Shown here one piece after another: positions 25,199-34,320 of a stretch of DNA of 64,000 bases. Origin of the DNA: AC-32 sp963821495 (GTDB lineage: Bacteria; Actinomycetota; Thermoleophilia; Gaiellales; Gaiellaceae). Below the pieces are notes generated by a model. The model saw nothing but the letters and a program-made list of their open reading frames with translations, was not told the origin of the DNA and ran no database searches. The stretch lies in contig CAWGEA010000003.1 in the NCBI GenBank assembly GCA_963821495.1, positions 2,294,001 to 2,358,000 of the forward strand. The letters are read 5' to 3'. How positions within the stretch are numbered: position 1 is the first letter of the stretch; every line of letters begins with the position of its first letter. The translations under genes were made by a program, and so were the position numbers.

Positions 25199-26713
25199 AT
25201 GGCCACAGTGAAGGCGCTCGGTGAGCACGAGGTGTGGCTTCTGACGGGGAGCCAGGACCTCTACGGCGACGACCTGCTCCGCCGGGTGGACGAGCACGCA
25301 CGCGAGATCGCCCGCTCGCTCGACGACGAGGCGGCGATTCCGGTCCGGGTCGTCCACAGGCCGGTCGTCAAGAGCCCGGAGTCGATCCGGCAGGTCTGCC
25401 TCGAGGCGAACGCCGCCGGGAGCTGCGTCGGCGTGGTGACGTGGATGCACACGTTCTCGCCGGCGAAGATGTGGATCGCCGGCCTGAGGTCGCTCGAGAA
25501 GCCGCTCCTGCACCTGCACACGCAGTTCAACCGCGATCTCCCGTGGGCCGAGATCGACATGGACTTCATGAACCTGAACCAGTCCGCCCACGGCGACCGC
25601 GAGTTCGGGTTCATGGCGACGCGGATGAACCTGAGGCGCAAGACCGTCGTCGGGCACTGGAGCGATGGGGCCGTGGTCGCCCGGATCGGAACGTGGACGC
25701 GGGCCGCGTGCGGCTGGAACGAGGCGCAGACGCTCACCGTGGCTCGTCTCGGCGACAACATGCGGTTCGTCGCGGTCACAGAGGGCGACAAGGTCGAGGC
25801 GCAGCTCCGCCTCGGCGTCTCGGTGAACGGGTATGGGATCAACGAGCTCGTCGAGGCGGTCGAGGGAGCTCCAGACGCCGCCGTGCAACAGCTCGTGGAC
25901 GAATACCTCGACGAGTACGACCTCGTGCCGGAGCTCGCCCCCGACGGCGACCGGCACGCGTCCCTCCGGGACGCCGCCCGGATCGAGGCGGGCCTCCGGT
26001 CGTTCCTGGAGGCCGGCCGTTTCATGGCCTTCACGGACACGTTCGAGGACCTCGGCGCGCTGCCGCAGCTGCCCGGGATCGCGGTGCAGCGCCTGCTGGC
26101 CGACGGCTACGGCTTCGGAGCCGAGGGTGACTGGAAGACCGCCGCGCTCGTCCGCATCGCCAAGGTGATGAGCGCCGGGCTCGACGGCGGTACGTCGTTC
26201 ATGGAGGACTACACGTACCACCTGGCCCCCCAGGGCCAGGTGGTACTCGGCGCGCACATGCTCGAGGTCTGCCCGTCGATCGCGGGCGGGAAGCCCACGT
26301 GCGAGATCCACCCGCTTTCCATCGGCGGCAGGAACGATCCTGTACGCCTCGTCTTCACCGCTGCCCCAGGGCCTGCGATCGTCGCGGGCCTGCTCGATCT
26401 CGGCGACCGGTTCAGGCTGGTCGTGAACGAGGTGGACGTGGTCGAGCCCGAGGAAAACCTCCCGAAGCTGCCGGTGGCGCGGGCCCTGTGGCGGCCCCGA
26501 CCCGACCTCTCGACCGCGGCCGAGGCCTGGCTCTTCGCCGGCGGCCCGCACCACACGGTGTTCTGCCGCGCGATCGGATCGGAGGCGTTCGCCGACCTCG
26601 CCGAGATCGCGGGCATCGAGCTGCTCGTGATCGACGCCGAGACGCAGATGGCCTCGTTCACCAAGGAAGCGCGCTGGAACCACGCCTACTTCCAAACCGC
26701 CCGGGAGACCTGA
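25199..26713 (+). CDS. araA: L-arabinose isomerase
   Basis: This 504-residue enzyme converts L-arabinose to L-ribulose. The N-terminus has EVWLLTGSQDLYG, the hallmark opening. TWMHTFSPAKMWI, PLLHLHTQFNRDLPW and DFMNLNQSAHGDREFGF follow. The metal region includes EGDKVEAQ and the C-terminal half GAHMLEVCPSI. The length matches the family (about 500). It heads the plus-strand arabinose operon, and its stop shares a base with araD (TGATG). Confidence 0.96.
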   Translation: MATVKALGEHEVWLLTGSQDLYGDDLLRRVDEHAREIARSLDDEAAIPVRVVHRPVVKSPESIRQVCLEANAAGSCVGVVTWMHTFSPAKMWIAGLRSLEKPLLHLHTQFNRDLPWAEIDMDFMNLNQSAHGDREFGFMATRMNLRRKTVVGHWSDGAVVARIGTWTRAACGWNEAQTLTVARLGDNMRFVAVTEGDKVEAQLRLGVSVNGYGINELVEAVEGAPDAAVQQLVDEYLDEYDLVPELAPDGDRHASLRDAARIEAGLRSFLEAGRFMAFTDTFEDLGALPQLPGIAVQRLLADGYGFGAEGDWKTAALVRIAKVMSAGLDGGTSFMEDYTYHLAPQGQVVLGAHMLEVCPSIAGGKPTCEIHPLSIGGRNDPVRLVFTAAPGPAIVAGLLDLGDRFRLVVNEVDVVEPEENLPKLPVARALWRPRPDLSTAAEAWLFAGGPHHTVFCRAIGSEAFADLAEIAGIELLVIDAETQMASFTKEARWNHAYFQTARET

Positions 26714-27417
26714 TGGCCCACCGCGAGTTGCGCGAGCGGGTCCTCCTGGCGAACCGCGAGATCGTCGAAGCGGGCCTGGTGGTCCTGACCTTCGGCAATG
26801 CCAGCGCTGCCGACCGCGCGGCCGGAGTGATGGCGATCAAGCCGAGCGGGGTCCCCTACGACGAGCTCGAACCCGAGTCGATCGTCGTCGTCGACCTCGA
26901 GAGCGGAGAGGTGCAGGAGGGCGCCGGCCGACCCTCGTCGGACACGCCGACGCATCTCGTCCTCTACCGCGCGTTCGAGCCGGTCGGAGGCATCGTCCAC
27001 ACCCACTCCTCGTTTGCGACGGCCTGGGCCCAGGCCCACCGGGAGATCCCCTGTCTCGGCACGACCCATGCAGACCACTTCCGCGGCCCCGTGCCGGTGA
27101 CCCGCGGGCTCACCGGCGAGGAGATCGGAGGCGACTACGAGCGATGCACCGGCGAGGTGATCGTCGAGACACTGGCCGGCCTCGGGCTCGATCCGCTCGA
27201 GAGGCCGGCGGCGCTCGTCGCCTCGCACGGGCCGTTCGCGTGGGGCGCCGACATCGAGCAGGCGGTCGAGAACGCGATCGCCCTCGAGGTCGTGGCGGAG
27301 AGCTCCTTCCGGACCGAGCTCCTCCGACCCGGTGTCGAGCAGATCGAGCCGGAGCTGCTGGATCGGCACTTCCTGCGCAAGCACGGGCCCGAGGCGTACT
27401 ACGGCCAGCGCTCGTGA
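26713..27417 (+). CDS. araD: L-ribulose-5-phosphate 4-epimerase
   Basis: This 234-residue class II aldolase-fold enzyme makes D-xylulose 5-phosphate from L-ribulose 5-phosphate. The phosphate loop is TFGNASAADR with IKPSGVPYDEL; the zinc ligands are His residues in GIVHTHSSFATAWAQ and in ASHGPF. CLGTTHADHFRG and GGDYERCTGEVI are also conserved in AraD. It follows araA directly, and its stop overlaps the dehydrogenase start as GTGA. Confidence 0.95.
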   Translation: MAHRELRERVLLANREIVEAGLVVLTFGNASAADRAAGVMAIKPSGVPYDELEPESIVVVDLESGEVQEGAGRPSSDTPTHLVLYRAFEPVGGIVHTHSSFATAWAQAHREIPCLGTTHADHFRGPVPVTRGLTGEEIGGDYERCTGEVIVETLAGLGLDPLERPAALVASHGPFAWGADIEQAVENAIALEVVAESSFRTELLRPGVEQIEPELLDRHFLRKHGPEAYYGQRS

Positions 27418-28400
27418 AGGCCCTTCGCCTCCACGGCACGGGCGATCTGCGGCTCCACGACGAGCCCGCACCCGAGCCCGGCGATGGCGAGGTGGTCGTG
27501 CGCGTGACGGCCGTGGGCCTCTGTGGCTCGGACCGGCACTGGTTCCTGGAAGGAGGGATCGGCGACGCCGTCCTCGACCGGCCGCTCGTCCTCGGCCACG
27601 AGGTCGTCGGGACGATCCAGTCCGGCCCGCGTACGGGGCAGCGCGTGGCGGTCGACCCCGCCGTGCCCTGTGGCCGGTGCGCCCTCTGCCGCTCGGGAGA
27701 GACACACCTGTGCGGCCGGCTCCGATTCGCCGGGCACGGCTCGGAGGACGGAGGGCTGCGCTCGTGCCTGGCCTGGCCCGAACGCCTGGCTCACCCGCTG
27801 CCCGACCGCCTCTCGGATGCCGAGGGCGCGCTGCTCGAGCCTCTGGGCGTCGCGCTGCACGCCGTCGATCTCGGCCACGTGCGACCCGGGTCGACCGCCG
27901 GAGTGTTCGGCTGCGGCCCGCTCGGACTGCTGCTCGTCCAGGCGTTACGGGCCGCCGGGGCGGAGACGATCGTGGCAAGCGACCCGCTCTCGCACCGTGG
28001 GGCGGCAGCTGTGGCCGCCGGCGCAACGCTCGACCGTCGAGAGGTCGACGTGGCGTTCGAGGTCGCAGGCGAGAACGCGGCGCTCGCTGACGCGATCGAC
28101 GCCGTCCGGCCCGGCGGACGCGTGGTCCTCGTCGGCATCCCCGACGGCGACCGGACGAGCTTCGCCGCCTCGACAGCCCGGCGAAAGGGCCTGTCGCTGT
28201 TGCTCTGCCGGCGCATGAAGCCCGCGGACCTGCCCCGCGCGATCCGCCTCGCGGTGGCCGGCGAAGTCGAGCTCGGGGAGCTTGTCGGCGGCCGCTATGC
28301 GCTCTCGGAGTGGGACGAGGCGTTCGGCGACCTGGTCGAGCGCCGCGGTCTGAAGGTCGTCGTCGAGCCGCAGCGTGACGGCGAGGGAGGTGCCTCCTGA
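27414..28400 (+). CDS. Zinc-dependent medium-chain alcohol/polyol dehydrogenase
   Basis: This 328-residue protein has the MDR layout. The catalytic zinc site includes Cys in GLCGSDRHW and LGHEVVG; the structural zinc loop is PCGRCALCRSGETHLCG with four Cys; the cofactor domain has GVFGCGPLGLLLVQAL. Relatives include sorbitol, threonine and arabinose dehydrogenases. Its place between araD and araB suggests a role in arabinose, arabitol or ribulose redox. It starts with GTG inside the araD stop and ends in the araB CTG start. Confidence 0.9.
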   Translation: MKALRLHGTGDLRLHDEPAPEPGDGEVVVRVTAVGLCGSDRHWFLEGGIGDAVLDRPLVLGHEVVGTIQSGPRTGQRVAVDPAVPCGRCALCRSGETHLCGRLRFAGHGSEDGGLRSCLAWPERLAHPLPDRLSDAEGALLEPLGVALHAVDLGHVRPGSTAGVFGCGPLGLLLVQALRAAGAETIVASDPLSHRGAAAVAAGATLDRREVDVAFEVAGENAALADAIDAVRPGGRVVLVGIPDGDRTSFAASTARRKGLSLLLCRRMKPADLPRAIRLAVAGEVELGELVGGRYALSEWDEAFGDLVERRGLKVVVEPQRDGEGGAS

Positions 28401-30094
28401 AGCGACCGACCTACGCACTGGGGATCGACTTTGGCACCGAATCGGGGCGGGCCGTGCTGGTCGACTGCGCCGAAGGTCGGGAGCTCGGCACGACCGTCTA
28501 TCCCTACCGCCACGGCGTGATCGACGAGCGACTCCCCGCGCCCCACGAGGGCGTCGCCCTCGAGCCCGACTGGGCGCTGCAGGATCCGGAGGATTACATC
28601 CGCACCCTCCAGGAGGCGGTGCCTGCACTCCTCGCCGAGACGGGCGTCGACCCCGCGGAGGTGATCGGCATCGGCATCGACTTCACCGCGTGCACGATGC
28701 TGCCCACGCTGGCCGACGGGACGCCGCTGTGCCTGCGCGAGGAGCTTCGGGCCCGGCCTCACGCCTGGGTGAAGCTGTGGAAGCACCACGCGGCGCAGCC
28801 GGAGGCGGACCGCATCAACGGCATCGCGGCCGAGCAAGGAGAGGCCTGGCTCCCGCGTTACGGCGGCAAGATCTCGTCGGAGTGGTTCTTCGCCAAGGCG
28901 CTCCAGATCCTCGACGAAGACCCCGAGCTCTACGCGGTCGCGGACCGCTTGATCGAGGCCGCCGACTGGATCGTCTGGCAGCTCACGGGCACCGAGACCC
29001 GCAACACCTGCACCGCCGGCTACAAGGCGATGTGGTCCAAACGCGACGGGTTTCCGAGCGATGCCTACTTCGCCGCTCTCGACCCGAGATTCGAGCACGT
29101 CGTCGACGAGAAGATGTCGCGGACGGTGTCGCCGCTCGGAAGCCGGGCCGGCGGCCTCAGCGAGCAAGCCGCAGCCTGGACCGGCCTGCGCCCGGGCACG
29201 GCGGTGGCGGTCGCGAACGTCGACGCCCACGTGGCCGCGCCTGCGGCGACGGTGACGCAGCCCGGAACGATGGTGCTGATCATGGGCACGAGCATCTGCC
29301 ACATCCTCCTCGGGAACGAGCCGGCCCTCGTCGAAGGGATGTGCGGAGTCGTCGAGGACGGCGTCGTCCCTGGCCTGTTCGGGTTCGAAGCGGGCCAGTC
29401 TGCGGTCGGCGACATCTTCGCCTGGTACGCCGAGAACGGCGTGCCCCCCGAGTATCACGAGGCGGCGGCGCAGCACGCAACCGACGTCCACGGCGTTCTC
29501 GAGGCGGAGGCGAGCAGGCTGCGTCCCGGCGAGAGCGGGCTGCTGGCCCTCGACTGGTGGAACGGCAACCGCTCGATCCTCGTGGACGCCGAGCTGAGCG
29601 GGCTCGTCGTCGGCTACTCGCTGGCGACGAAGGCGCCGGACGTCTACCGGGCCCTGCTCGAGGCGACCGCGTTCGGCACGCGCGTGATCGTCGATGCATT
29701 CGTGGAGGCCGGCGTTCCCGTCGAGCGGATGGTGGCCTGCGGCGGGCTGCCGGAGAAGAACGGGCTCCTGATGCAGATCTTCGCCGACGTCACCGGGCGC
29801 GAGTTCGCGGTCGCCGCGTCCAGGCAAGCTCCGGCGCTGGGGTCGGCGATGTTCGGTGCGGTGGCCGCGGGCTCCGCACGCGGTGGGTTCGACTCCATCG
29901 CCGAGGCCTCCGAGCGGATGGCCCGCCTCGGCGCCGATCGGTACGTGCCGAACGCCGCCAACGCCGCGGTGTACGACGAGCTCTATGCCGAGTACCGCCG
30001 CCTGCACGATCTCTTCGGCCGCGGCGAAGACGACGCGATGAAACGCCTGCGCACCATGCAGCGGGCGATGATTGAAAACGACACGGCCGGGTAG
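28397..30094 (+). CDS. araB: L-ribulokinase, CTG start
   Basis: This 565-residue FGGY kinase phosphorylates L-ribulose. With the CTG at 28397 the protein begins (M)KRPTYALGIDFGTESGRAVL, the intact family N-terminus with the ATP loop. GIGIDFTACTMLPT, WKHHAAQ, ISSEWFFAKAL, NVDAHVAAPAA, LDWWNGNRS and GGLPEKNGLLMQIF are all AraB motifs. The next canonical start, GTG 28454, would remove the ATP loop. GGGAGG (28385-28390) sits six bases before the CTG, and CTG overlaps the previous TGA as CTGA. The evidence for CTG initiation is strong. Confidence 0.93.
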   Translation: MKRPTYALGIDFGTESGRAVLVDCAEGRELGTTVYPYRHGVIDERLPAPHEGVALEPDWALQDPEDYIRTLQEAVPALLAETGVDPAEVIGIGIDFTACTMLPTLADGTPLCLREELRARPHAWVKLWKHHAAQPEADRINGIAAEQGEAWLPRYGGKISSEWFFAKALQILDEDPELYAVADRLIEAADWIVWQLTGTETRNTCTAGYKAMWSKRDGFPSDAYFAALDPRFEHVVDEKMSRTVSPLGSRAGGLSEQAAAWTGLRPGTAVAVANVDAHVAAPAATVTQPGTMVLIMGTSICHILLGNEPALVEGMCGVVEDGVVPGLFGFEAGQSAVGDIFAWYAENGVPPEYHEAAAQHATDVHGVLEAEASRLRPGESGLLALDWWNGNRSILVDAELSGLVVGYSLATKAPDVYRALLEATAFGTRVIVDAFVEAGVPVERMVACGGLPEKNGLLMQIFADVTGREFAVAASRQAPALGSAMFGAVAAGSARGGFDSIAEASERMARLGADRYVPNAANAAVYDELYAEYRRLHDLFGRGEDDAMKRLRTMQRAMIENDTAG

Positions 30095-30190
30095 GGGCAC
30101 CCCAGGCTCGAGAGGGGCAAAAAAGGTGTGCGCACTCTCTCACCTGCTTCCTGCGGCAGACGTTGTCAGCGAACGGAAGGAGGAGCAGAG

Positions 30191-31429
30191 ATGGCCAGAC
30201 TGCTTCGCAGCATCTCGCTCGGAGGCGTCGTGGCGGCGCTGGTGTTCGCAGTGGTGGGCCTCACCGGCGCAGTCGCGTCGGGTGGCAAGAGCCACCGCGG
30301 CCATCACGGCCATCACGGCCATCACGGCAAGCCCAGCATCACAAAGGAGCCGTTCGGCACGGCTCCCGGGGGGACCGCCGTCGACCGTTACACCCTCGAC
30401 AACGGGAGGGGGATGGTCGTCAAGATCCTGACCTACGGCGGCATCGTCCAGGAGCTCTGGGTCCCGGACCGGGGCGGCCGGTCGGCCAACGTCGTTCTCG
30501 GGTTCCCGACCCTCGACGACTACGTCGCCAAGAACAGCCCGTTCCCGGCCGGCGGCCCGTACTTCGGGGCCATCATCGGCCGCTACGGGAACCGGATCGC
30601 AAACGGCACGTTCATGCTGGACGGGGTCACGTACCACCTGCCGATCAACAACCCGCCGAACTCGCTCCACGGCGGCATCGAGGGGTTCGACAACAAGGTG
30701 TGGACGGCGACGGTCATCCCGCCGAACCACGGCAGCGTCGGCCTGAAGCTGCACTACACGAGCCCGGACGGCGAGGAGGGCTATCCCGGCACGCTGAGCG
30801 TCGACGTGACGTACACGCTCACGAAGCGCAACGAGCTGAGGATCGACTACCACGCCACGACCAACAAGGCGACGGTGCTCAACCTGACGAACCACAGCTA
30901 CTGGAACCTCTCCGGCGAGGGCACGGGCGATATCTACGACCACGTGCTCTGGCTGAACGCGAGCCACTACACGCCCGTCGACTCGACCTTGATCCCGACG
31001 GGCGCGATCGACCCGGTGGCCGGAACGCCGTTCGACTTCACGAGGCCGGAGGCGATCGGCGCCCGGATCCGTGACGCCAGCAACCAGCAGATCACGTTCG
31101 GCCGCGGGTACGACCACAACTTCGTGCTCGACCGGCGGTCGGCGGGGCTCGTTCCGGCCGCCCGGGTCTTCGACCCGGCGAGCGGGCGGAAGCTCGAGGT
31201 CGACACGACCGAGCCCGGCATCCAGTTCTACTCGGGGAACTTCCTCGACGGGACGCTGGCCGGGACGAGCGGCAATTTCTACCGGCAGAGCGACGGGTTC
31301 GCGCTCGAGACGCAGCATTACCCGGACTCGCCGAACCATGCGAACTTCCCGTCGACCGTGCTCCGGCCCGGTCAGACGTTCGCGTCGACGACGATCTTCC
31401 GCCTGTCGACGTTCCATCACCACCACTGA
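30191..31429 (+). CDS. galM: Exported aldose 1-epimerase with histidine-rich linker and tail
   Basis: This 412-residue protein interconverts alpha and beta sugar anomers. A signal segment (about 10-30) is followed by a linker with three GHH repeats (HRGHHGHHGHHG). The catalytic domain has YGGIVQELWVPDR, IGRYGNRIANG, NNPPNSLHGG (catalytic His), LNLTNHSYWNL (second His), YDHNFVL and GIQFYSGNF. The last residues are HHHH. The family is normally cytoplasmic; export and His-rich ends suggest an envelope form that binds metal. ATG 30191 follows AGGAGG. It is 96 bases after araB. Confidence 0.92.
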   Translation: MARLLRSISLGGVVAALVFAVVGLTGAVASGGKSHRGHHGHHGHHGKPSITKEPFGTAPGGTAVDRYTLDNGRGMVVKILTYGGIVQELWVPDRGGRSANVVLGFPTLDDYVAKNSPFPAGGPYFGAIIGRYGNRIANGTFMLDGVTYHLPINNPPNSLHGGIEGFDNKVWTATVIPPNHGSVGLKLHYTSPDGEEGYPGTLSVDVTYTLTKRNELRIDYHATTNKATVLNLTNHSYWNLSGEGTGDIYDHVLWLNASHYTPVDSTLIPTGAIDPVAGTPFDFTRPEAIGARIRDASNQQITFGRGYDHNFVLDRRSAGLVPAARVFDPASGRKLEVDTTEPGIQFYSGNFLDGTLAGTSGNFYRQSDGFALETQHYPDSPNHANFPSTVLRPGQTFASTTIFRLSTFHHHH

Positions 31430-31439
31430 TCAGTCGCGT

Positions 31440-31475
31440 GACCCCGCTCGCCGCTCCGTGGCGGCGGGCGGGGTC
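31440..31475. terminator. Bidirectional terminator between galM and the HAD gene
   Basis: GACCCCGCTCGCCGC (31440-31454) pairs with GCGGCGGGCGGGGTC (31461-31475) around a TCCGTG loop, a 15-bp stem with one G-T wobble. It lies between the converging galM and HAD genes and can serve both. There is no strong T-run on either side, as is common in high-GC bacteria. Confidence 0.75.
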
Positions 31476-31478
31476 GCG

Positions 31479-32129
31479 TCATTCCAGTCGCTCGGCGATC
31501 GTCGTCAGCACGCGCGGGTCGGCGAGCGATTCGAAGACTGCATCGGCTTCGAGCTCCACCCCGACCACCGACGGCACGCCCACTACGTAGAGGCCGGCCG
31601 CCCGCGCAGCGGCGACCCCCGGGGGCGAGTCTTCGAGGGCCAGCGAGCCCGTGGGCGTCGCGCCGAGCAGCTCGCACGCCCGTAGGTAGAGGTCGGGTGC
31701 AGGCTTCGGCTCAGCGACCTCCTCGACGCCGAGCACGGCGTCGAAGGCGTCGACGAGGCCGGTGCGGGTCAGGCCCGCCAGCAGATGGCTTCGAGGCGAG
31801 TTCGAGGCCACCGCGACCGGCCAGCGCCCGTCGAGCGCGCCGAGCAGCTCCACGGCTCCCCGCCTGGGCTCCGCACCGGCCGCGATCTCCTCCAGGGCGA
31901 GCGCGTACAGCTCGGCGCTCAGCTCCTCTCCGCGTCCGGGAAGGTCGAGCAGTTGCTCGAGCACGCGCGCCGCGGTCTCGGGCGCCGTGCCGACGAGGGC
32001 GCGCTTCGCCTCCAGGTCGAACGCGTGACCATGGCGCTCGAAGACCGACGTTTCGGCCCGGGTCCAGCATGGCTCGGTGTCCAGCAGAAGCCCGTCGTTG
32101 TCGAACACGATCCCTGCCCTCGGCGCCAC
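31479..32129 (-). CDS. HAD-superfamily hydrolase (beta-phosphoglucomutase-like)
   Basis: This 216-residue protein has the HAD motifs in order: FDNDGLLLDTEP (nucleophile Asp and acid Asp, usual form DxDG), VASNSPRSHL (motif II Ser), a Lys in AEPKPAPDLY, and LALEDSPPGVAAARAAG (motif IV). The first Asp is followed by Asn (FDNDG), a known variant in sugar-phosphate phosphatases and beta-phosphoglucomutases. The substrate is unknown. It starts at GTG 32129, five bases after ftsY. Confidence 0.87.
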   Translation of the reverse strand: MAPRAGIVFDNDGLLLDTEPCWTRAETSVFERHGHAFDLEAKRALVGTAPETAARVLEQLLDLPGRGEELSAELYALALEEIAAGAEPRRGAVELLGALDGRWPVAVASNSPRSHLLAGLTRTGLVDAFDAVLGVEEVAEPKPAPDLYLRACELLGATPTGSLALEDSPPGVAAARAAGLYVVGVPSVVGVELEADAVFESLADPRVLTTIAERLE

Positions 32130-32134
32130 CGCGA

Positions 32135-33091
32135 CTACGCCTCGCCGACGAGTGCCCGGGCGAAATCGTGCGGATCGAACGGGCGCAGGTCGTCCAGGCC
32201 CTCGCCGATCCCGATCAGCTTCACCGGCAGGCCGAGCTCGTGCGCGATCGCGATCGCGATGCCGCCCTTCGCGGACCCGTCGAGCTTCGTCAGGACGATC
32301 CCGCTCACGTCGACCGCCTGGCCGAAGAGGCGCGCCTGCTGCAGGCCGTTCTGCCCGGTCGTCGCGTCGACCACGAGCAGCGTCTCGTGGGGAGCGCCCT
32401 CCAGCCGCCCCGCGATTACGCGCCGCACCTTGGCCAGCTCCTCCATCAGGTTCGCCTGGGTGTGCAGCCGGCCGGCGGTGTCGACGACGACCACGTCGCG
32501 GCCGCGCGACTCCGCCGCAGCGATCGCGTCGAACGCCACCGCCGCCGGGTCGCCGCCGCGCTCCGAGCCGACGAAGTCGGCGTTCGCCCGCTGCGCCCAG
32601 ATCTCGAGCTGCTCCTCCGCCGCGGCGCGGAAGGTGTCGGCGGCCGCGACGAGCACCGAGCGCCCGTGCTCGGCGAGCTTCGAGGCCAGCTTCCCGATCG
32701 TCGTCGTCTTCCCGGTGCCGTTCACGCCGACGACGAGGATCACGCTCGGCCGTCCGGGCAGGTCGAGGCGCGCCGCGTCGCCGAGCAGCGCAGCGACCTC
32801 CTCCTGGAGCGCTCCGGCGAGATCGCCGACAGCGTCTCCGCGCGCCTCGAGCCGCTGGACGAGCTCGGCCGTCGCCGGGACGCCGACGTCGGCCGCGATC
32901 AACGCCTCCTCCAGGCGCTCCCACGACGCTTCGTCGCCCGCGTCGAAGGACGCGACCCCGATCTGCTCCGTCAGCGCGCGCCGGCTTCGGCCTAGTGAGT
33001 CGCGCAGCCGCGCGAACATGCCTCCGCCCCGCTCCTCGGGCTCAGGCGTCCCGCCGCCGTCTCCGAGCAGCTCCGACCAGCTCCGTGCCAT
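32135..33091 (-). CDS. ftsY: Signal recognition particle receptor FtsY
   Basis: This 318-residue GTPase docks ribosome-SRP complexes at the membrane. After a short charged N-terminus come the N domain and the G domain: VVGVNGTGKTTTIGKLA, DTFRAAAEEQL, VDTAGRLHTQANLMEEL and VLTKLDGSAKGG, ending LRPFDPHDFA. The acidic A domain of proteobacterial FtsY is absent, as is usual for Gram-positives. It partners with Ffh (13118-14512). Confidence 0.95.
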   Translation of the reverse strand: MARSWSELLGDGGGTPEPEERGGGMFARLRDSLGRSRRALTEQIGVASFDAGDEASWERLEEALIAADVGVPATAELVQRLEARGDAVGDLAGALQEEVAALLGDAARLDLPGRPSVILVVGVNGTGKTTTIGKLASKLAEHGRSVLVAAADTFRAAAEEQLEIWAQRANADFVGSERGGDPAAVAFDAIAAAESRGRDVVVVDTAGRLHTQANLMEELAKVRRVIAGRLEGAPHETLLVVDATTGQNGLQQARLFGQAVDVSGIVLTKLDGSAKGGIAIAIAHELGLPVKLIGIGEGLDDLRPFDPHDFARALVGEA

Positions 33092-33114
33092 CGCGGCAGC
33101 CTAGTAACAGACTG

Positions 33115-34320
33115 TTACTTGCGTCGCTGGTCCCAGGGGTCGAGCGCGGGGAAGCGCGCGTCCGCGTCGAGACAGGAGGAGGCGAACAGGGCCACCCCGA
33201 CGTCACCCGTGAAGAGCGAGTGGCGGCCGCGACCTGCCTCGGCACGGGTCTGCTCGACCTGACCGAGAGCGTGGACGGCAAAGCGGCGCGCCCGCTCGAG
33301 CCAACGCTCGTCGCCGGTGCGCTCGAAGGCCTTCAGCAGCGCGTAGCCGTTGCCGGCCGTGCCGTGGCACAGGCTCGCCCCCTTCTCCTCGCGGTGCGCG
33401 CCGGCGCGCCAGGTCAGCTCCGCGCCCGCGACGAGCAACTCCTCGTCGAGGTACGCAGCGGCGGTCGTGACGATCCCGGGAGCGCCGTGGCACCACTGGA
33501 CGCGGATCTGGTCGTTTCGCTCGAGCTCGCCGCCCGCCGCTGCGGGCCAGTTCGCGAGCCCGGCCTCGACGACGGCCTCCCGGGCGAGGATCTCGCCGGT
33601 CTCGCGACGGAGCGCGTCGCTGCGCTCGTCCTCGACCTGCAGCAGCGCGTGCACGATCCCGACCAGACCGTGCACGGGACCGAGGAGGCGAGTCGATTCG
33701 TGGCCGTAGAGCCGCTGCGTCCAGAGCCCGCCAGGGTCGCGCCGGCCGGCGAGCGCCGTTGCGCTCTCGCGCCACGCCTCGGCCCACCGCTCTTCCCCGG
33801 TCCAGCCGCCCATGGCGTGCGCGGCGAGCATCGTTCCGGGCGAGCCCCACATCAGCTCCTCGGCCTCGTTCGCGATGTTTTCGCGCACGCGCTGGAGCAG
33901 GGCGTCCGCCAGGTCGGCGCTCGGGGACAGCCGCCACGTGAGGAGCAGGATCCCGCCCTCGCCGCAGAGCAGCGACGGCTCCGGCGGCGAGGGCAGCTGG
34001 ACCTCGTCGCCCGACAGGTCGGGCTCGACACGCCAGAGCTCGAGCGTCCGCGAGGCCGCGGCTGCCAGGTCGATGCGCGTCTCGGCGTGGCCGCGGCGCC
34101 GCAGCGCCTCGAGCGCCCACACGACGCCCGCCGCGCCGCAGTAGAGATCCTTCAGCGGCGGGGTCGACTGCCACGCGTCCCACTCGTTCGCCGGCCAAAG
34201 CCCGTCGGTGTCGAACTGCTCGTCCGCGTCGGCGACGATCGCCGCGATCCCCGCCCGGACGCGCGCCTCGTCCCACGCCTCGTCCGTGAGCGGCTCGAAC
34301 GCATCCGGCCGGAAGAGCAC
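33115..34320 (-). CDS. LanC-like (lanthionine cyclase family) protein
   Basis: This 401-residue protein is an alpha/alpha-barrel of the LanC family. The zinc-ligand motifs are present: GPVHGLVGIVHAL near 215, WCHGAPG (Cys277, His278) and LCHGTAGNGYAL (Cys318, His319). Classical LanC enzymes form thioether rings in lanthipeptides; eukaryotic LanC-like proteins bind glutathione and act on phosphopeptides. No lanthipeptide precursor or LanB/LanM dehydratase is in the window. It starts at GTG 34320, overlapping the smc TAG by one base, so it is translated with smc. Confidence 0.8.
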   Translation of the reverse strand: MLFRPDAFEPLTDEAWDEARVRAGIAAIVADADEQFDTDGLWPANEWDAWQSTPPLKDLYCGAAGVVWALEALRRRGHAETRIDLAAAASRTLELWRVEPDLSGDEVQLPSPPEPSLLCGEGGILLLTWRLSPSADLADALLQRVRENIANEAEELMWGSPGTMLAAHAMGGWTGEERWAEAWRESATALAGRRDPGGLWTQRLYGHESTRLLGPVHGLVGIVHALLQVEDERSDALRRETGEILAREAVVEAGLANWPAAAGGELERNDQIRVQWCHGAPGIVTTAAAYLDEELLVAGAELTWRAGAHREEKGASLCHGTAGNGYALLKAFERTGDERWLERARRFAVHALGQVEQTRAEAGRGRHSLFTGDVGVALFASSCLDADARFPALDPWDQRRK

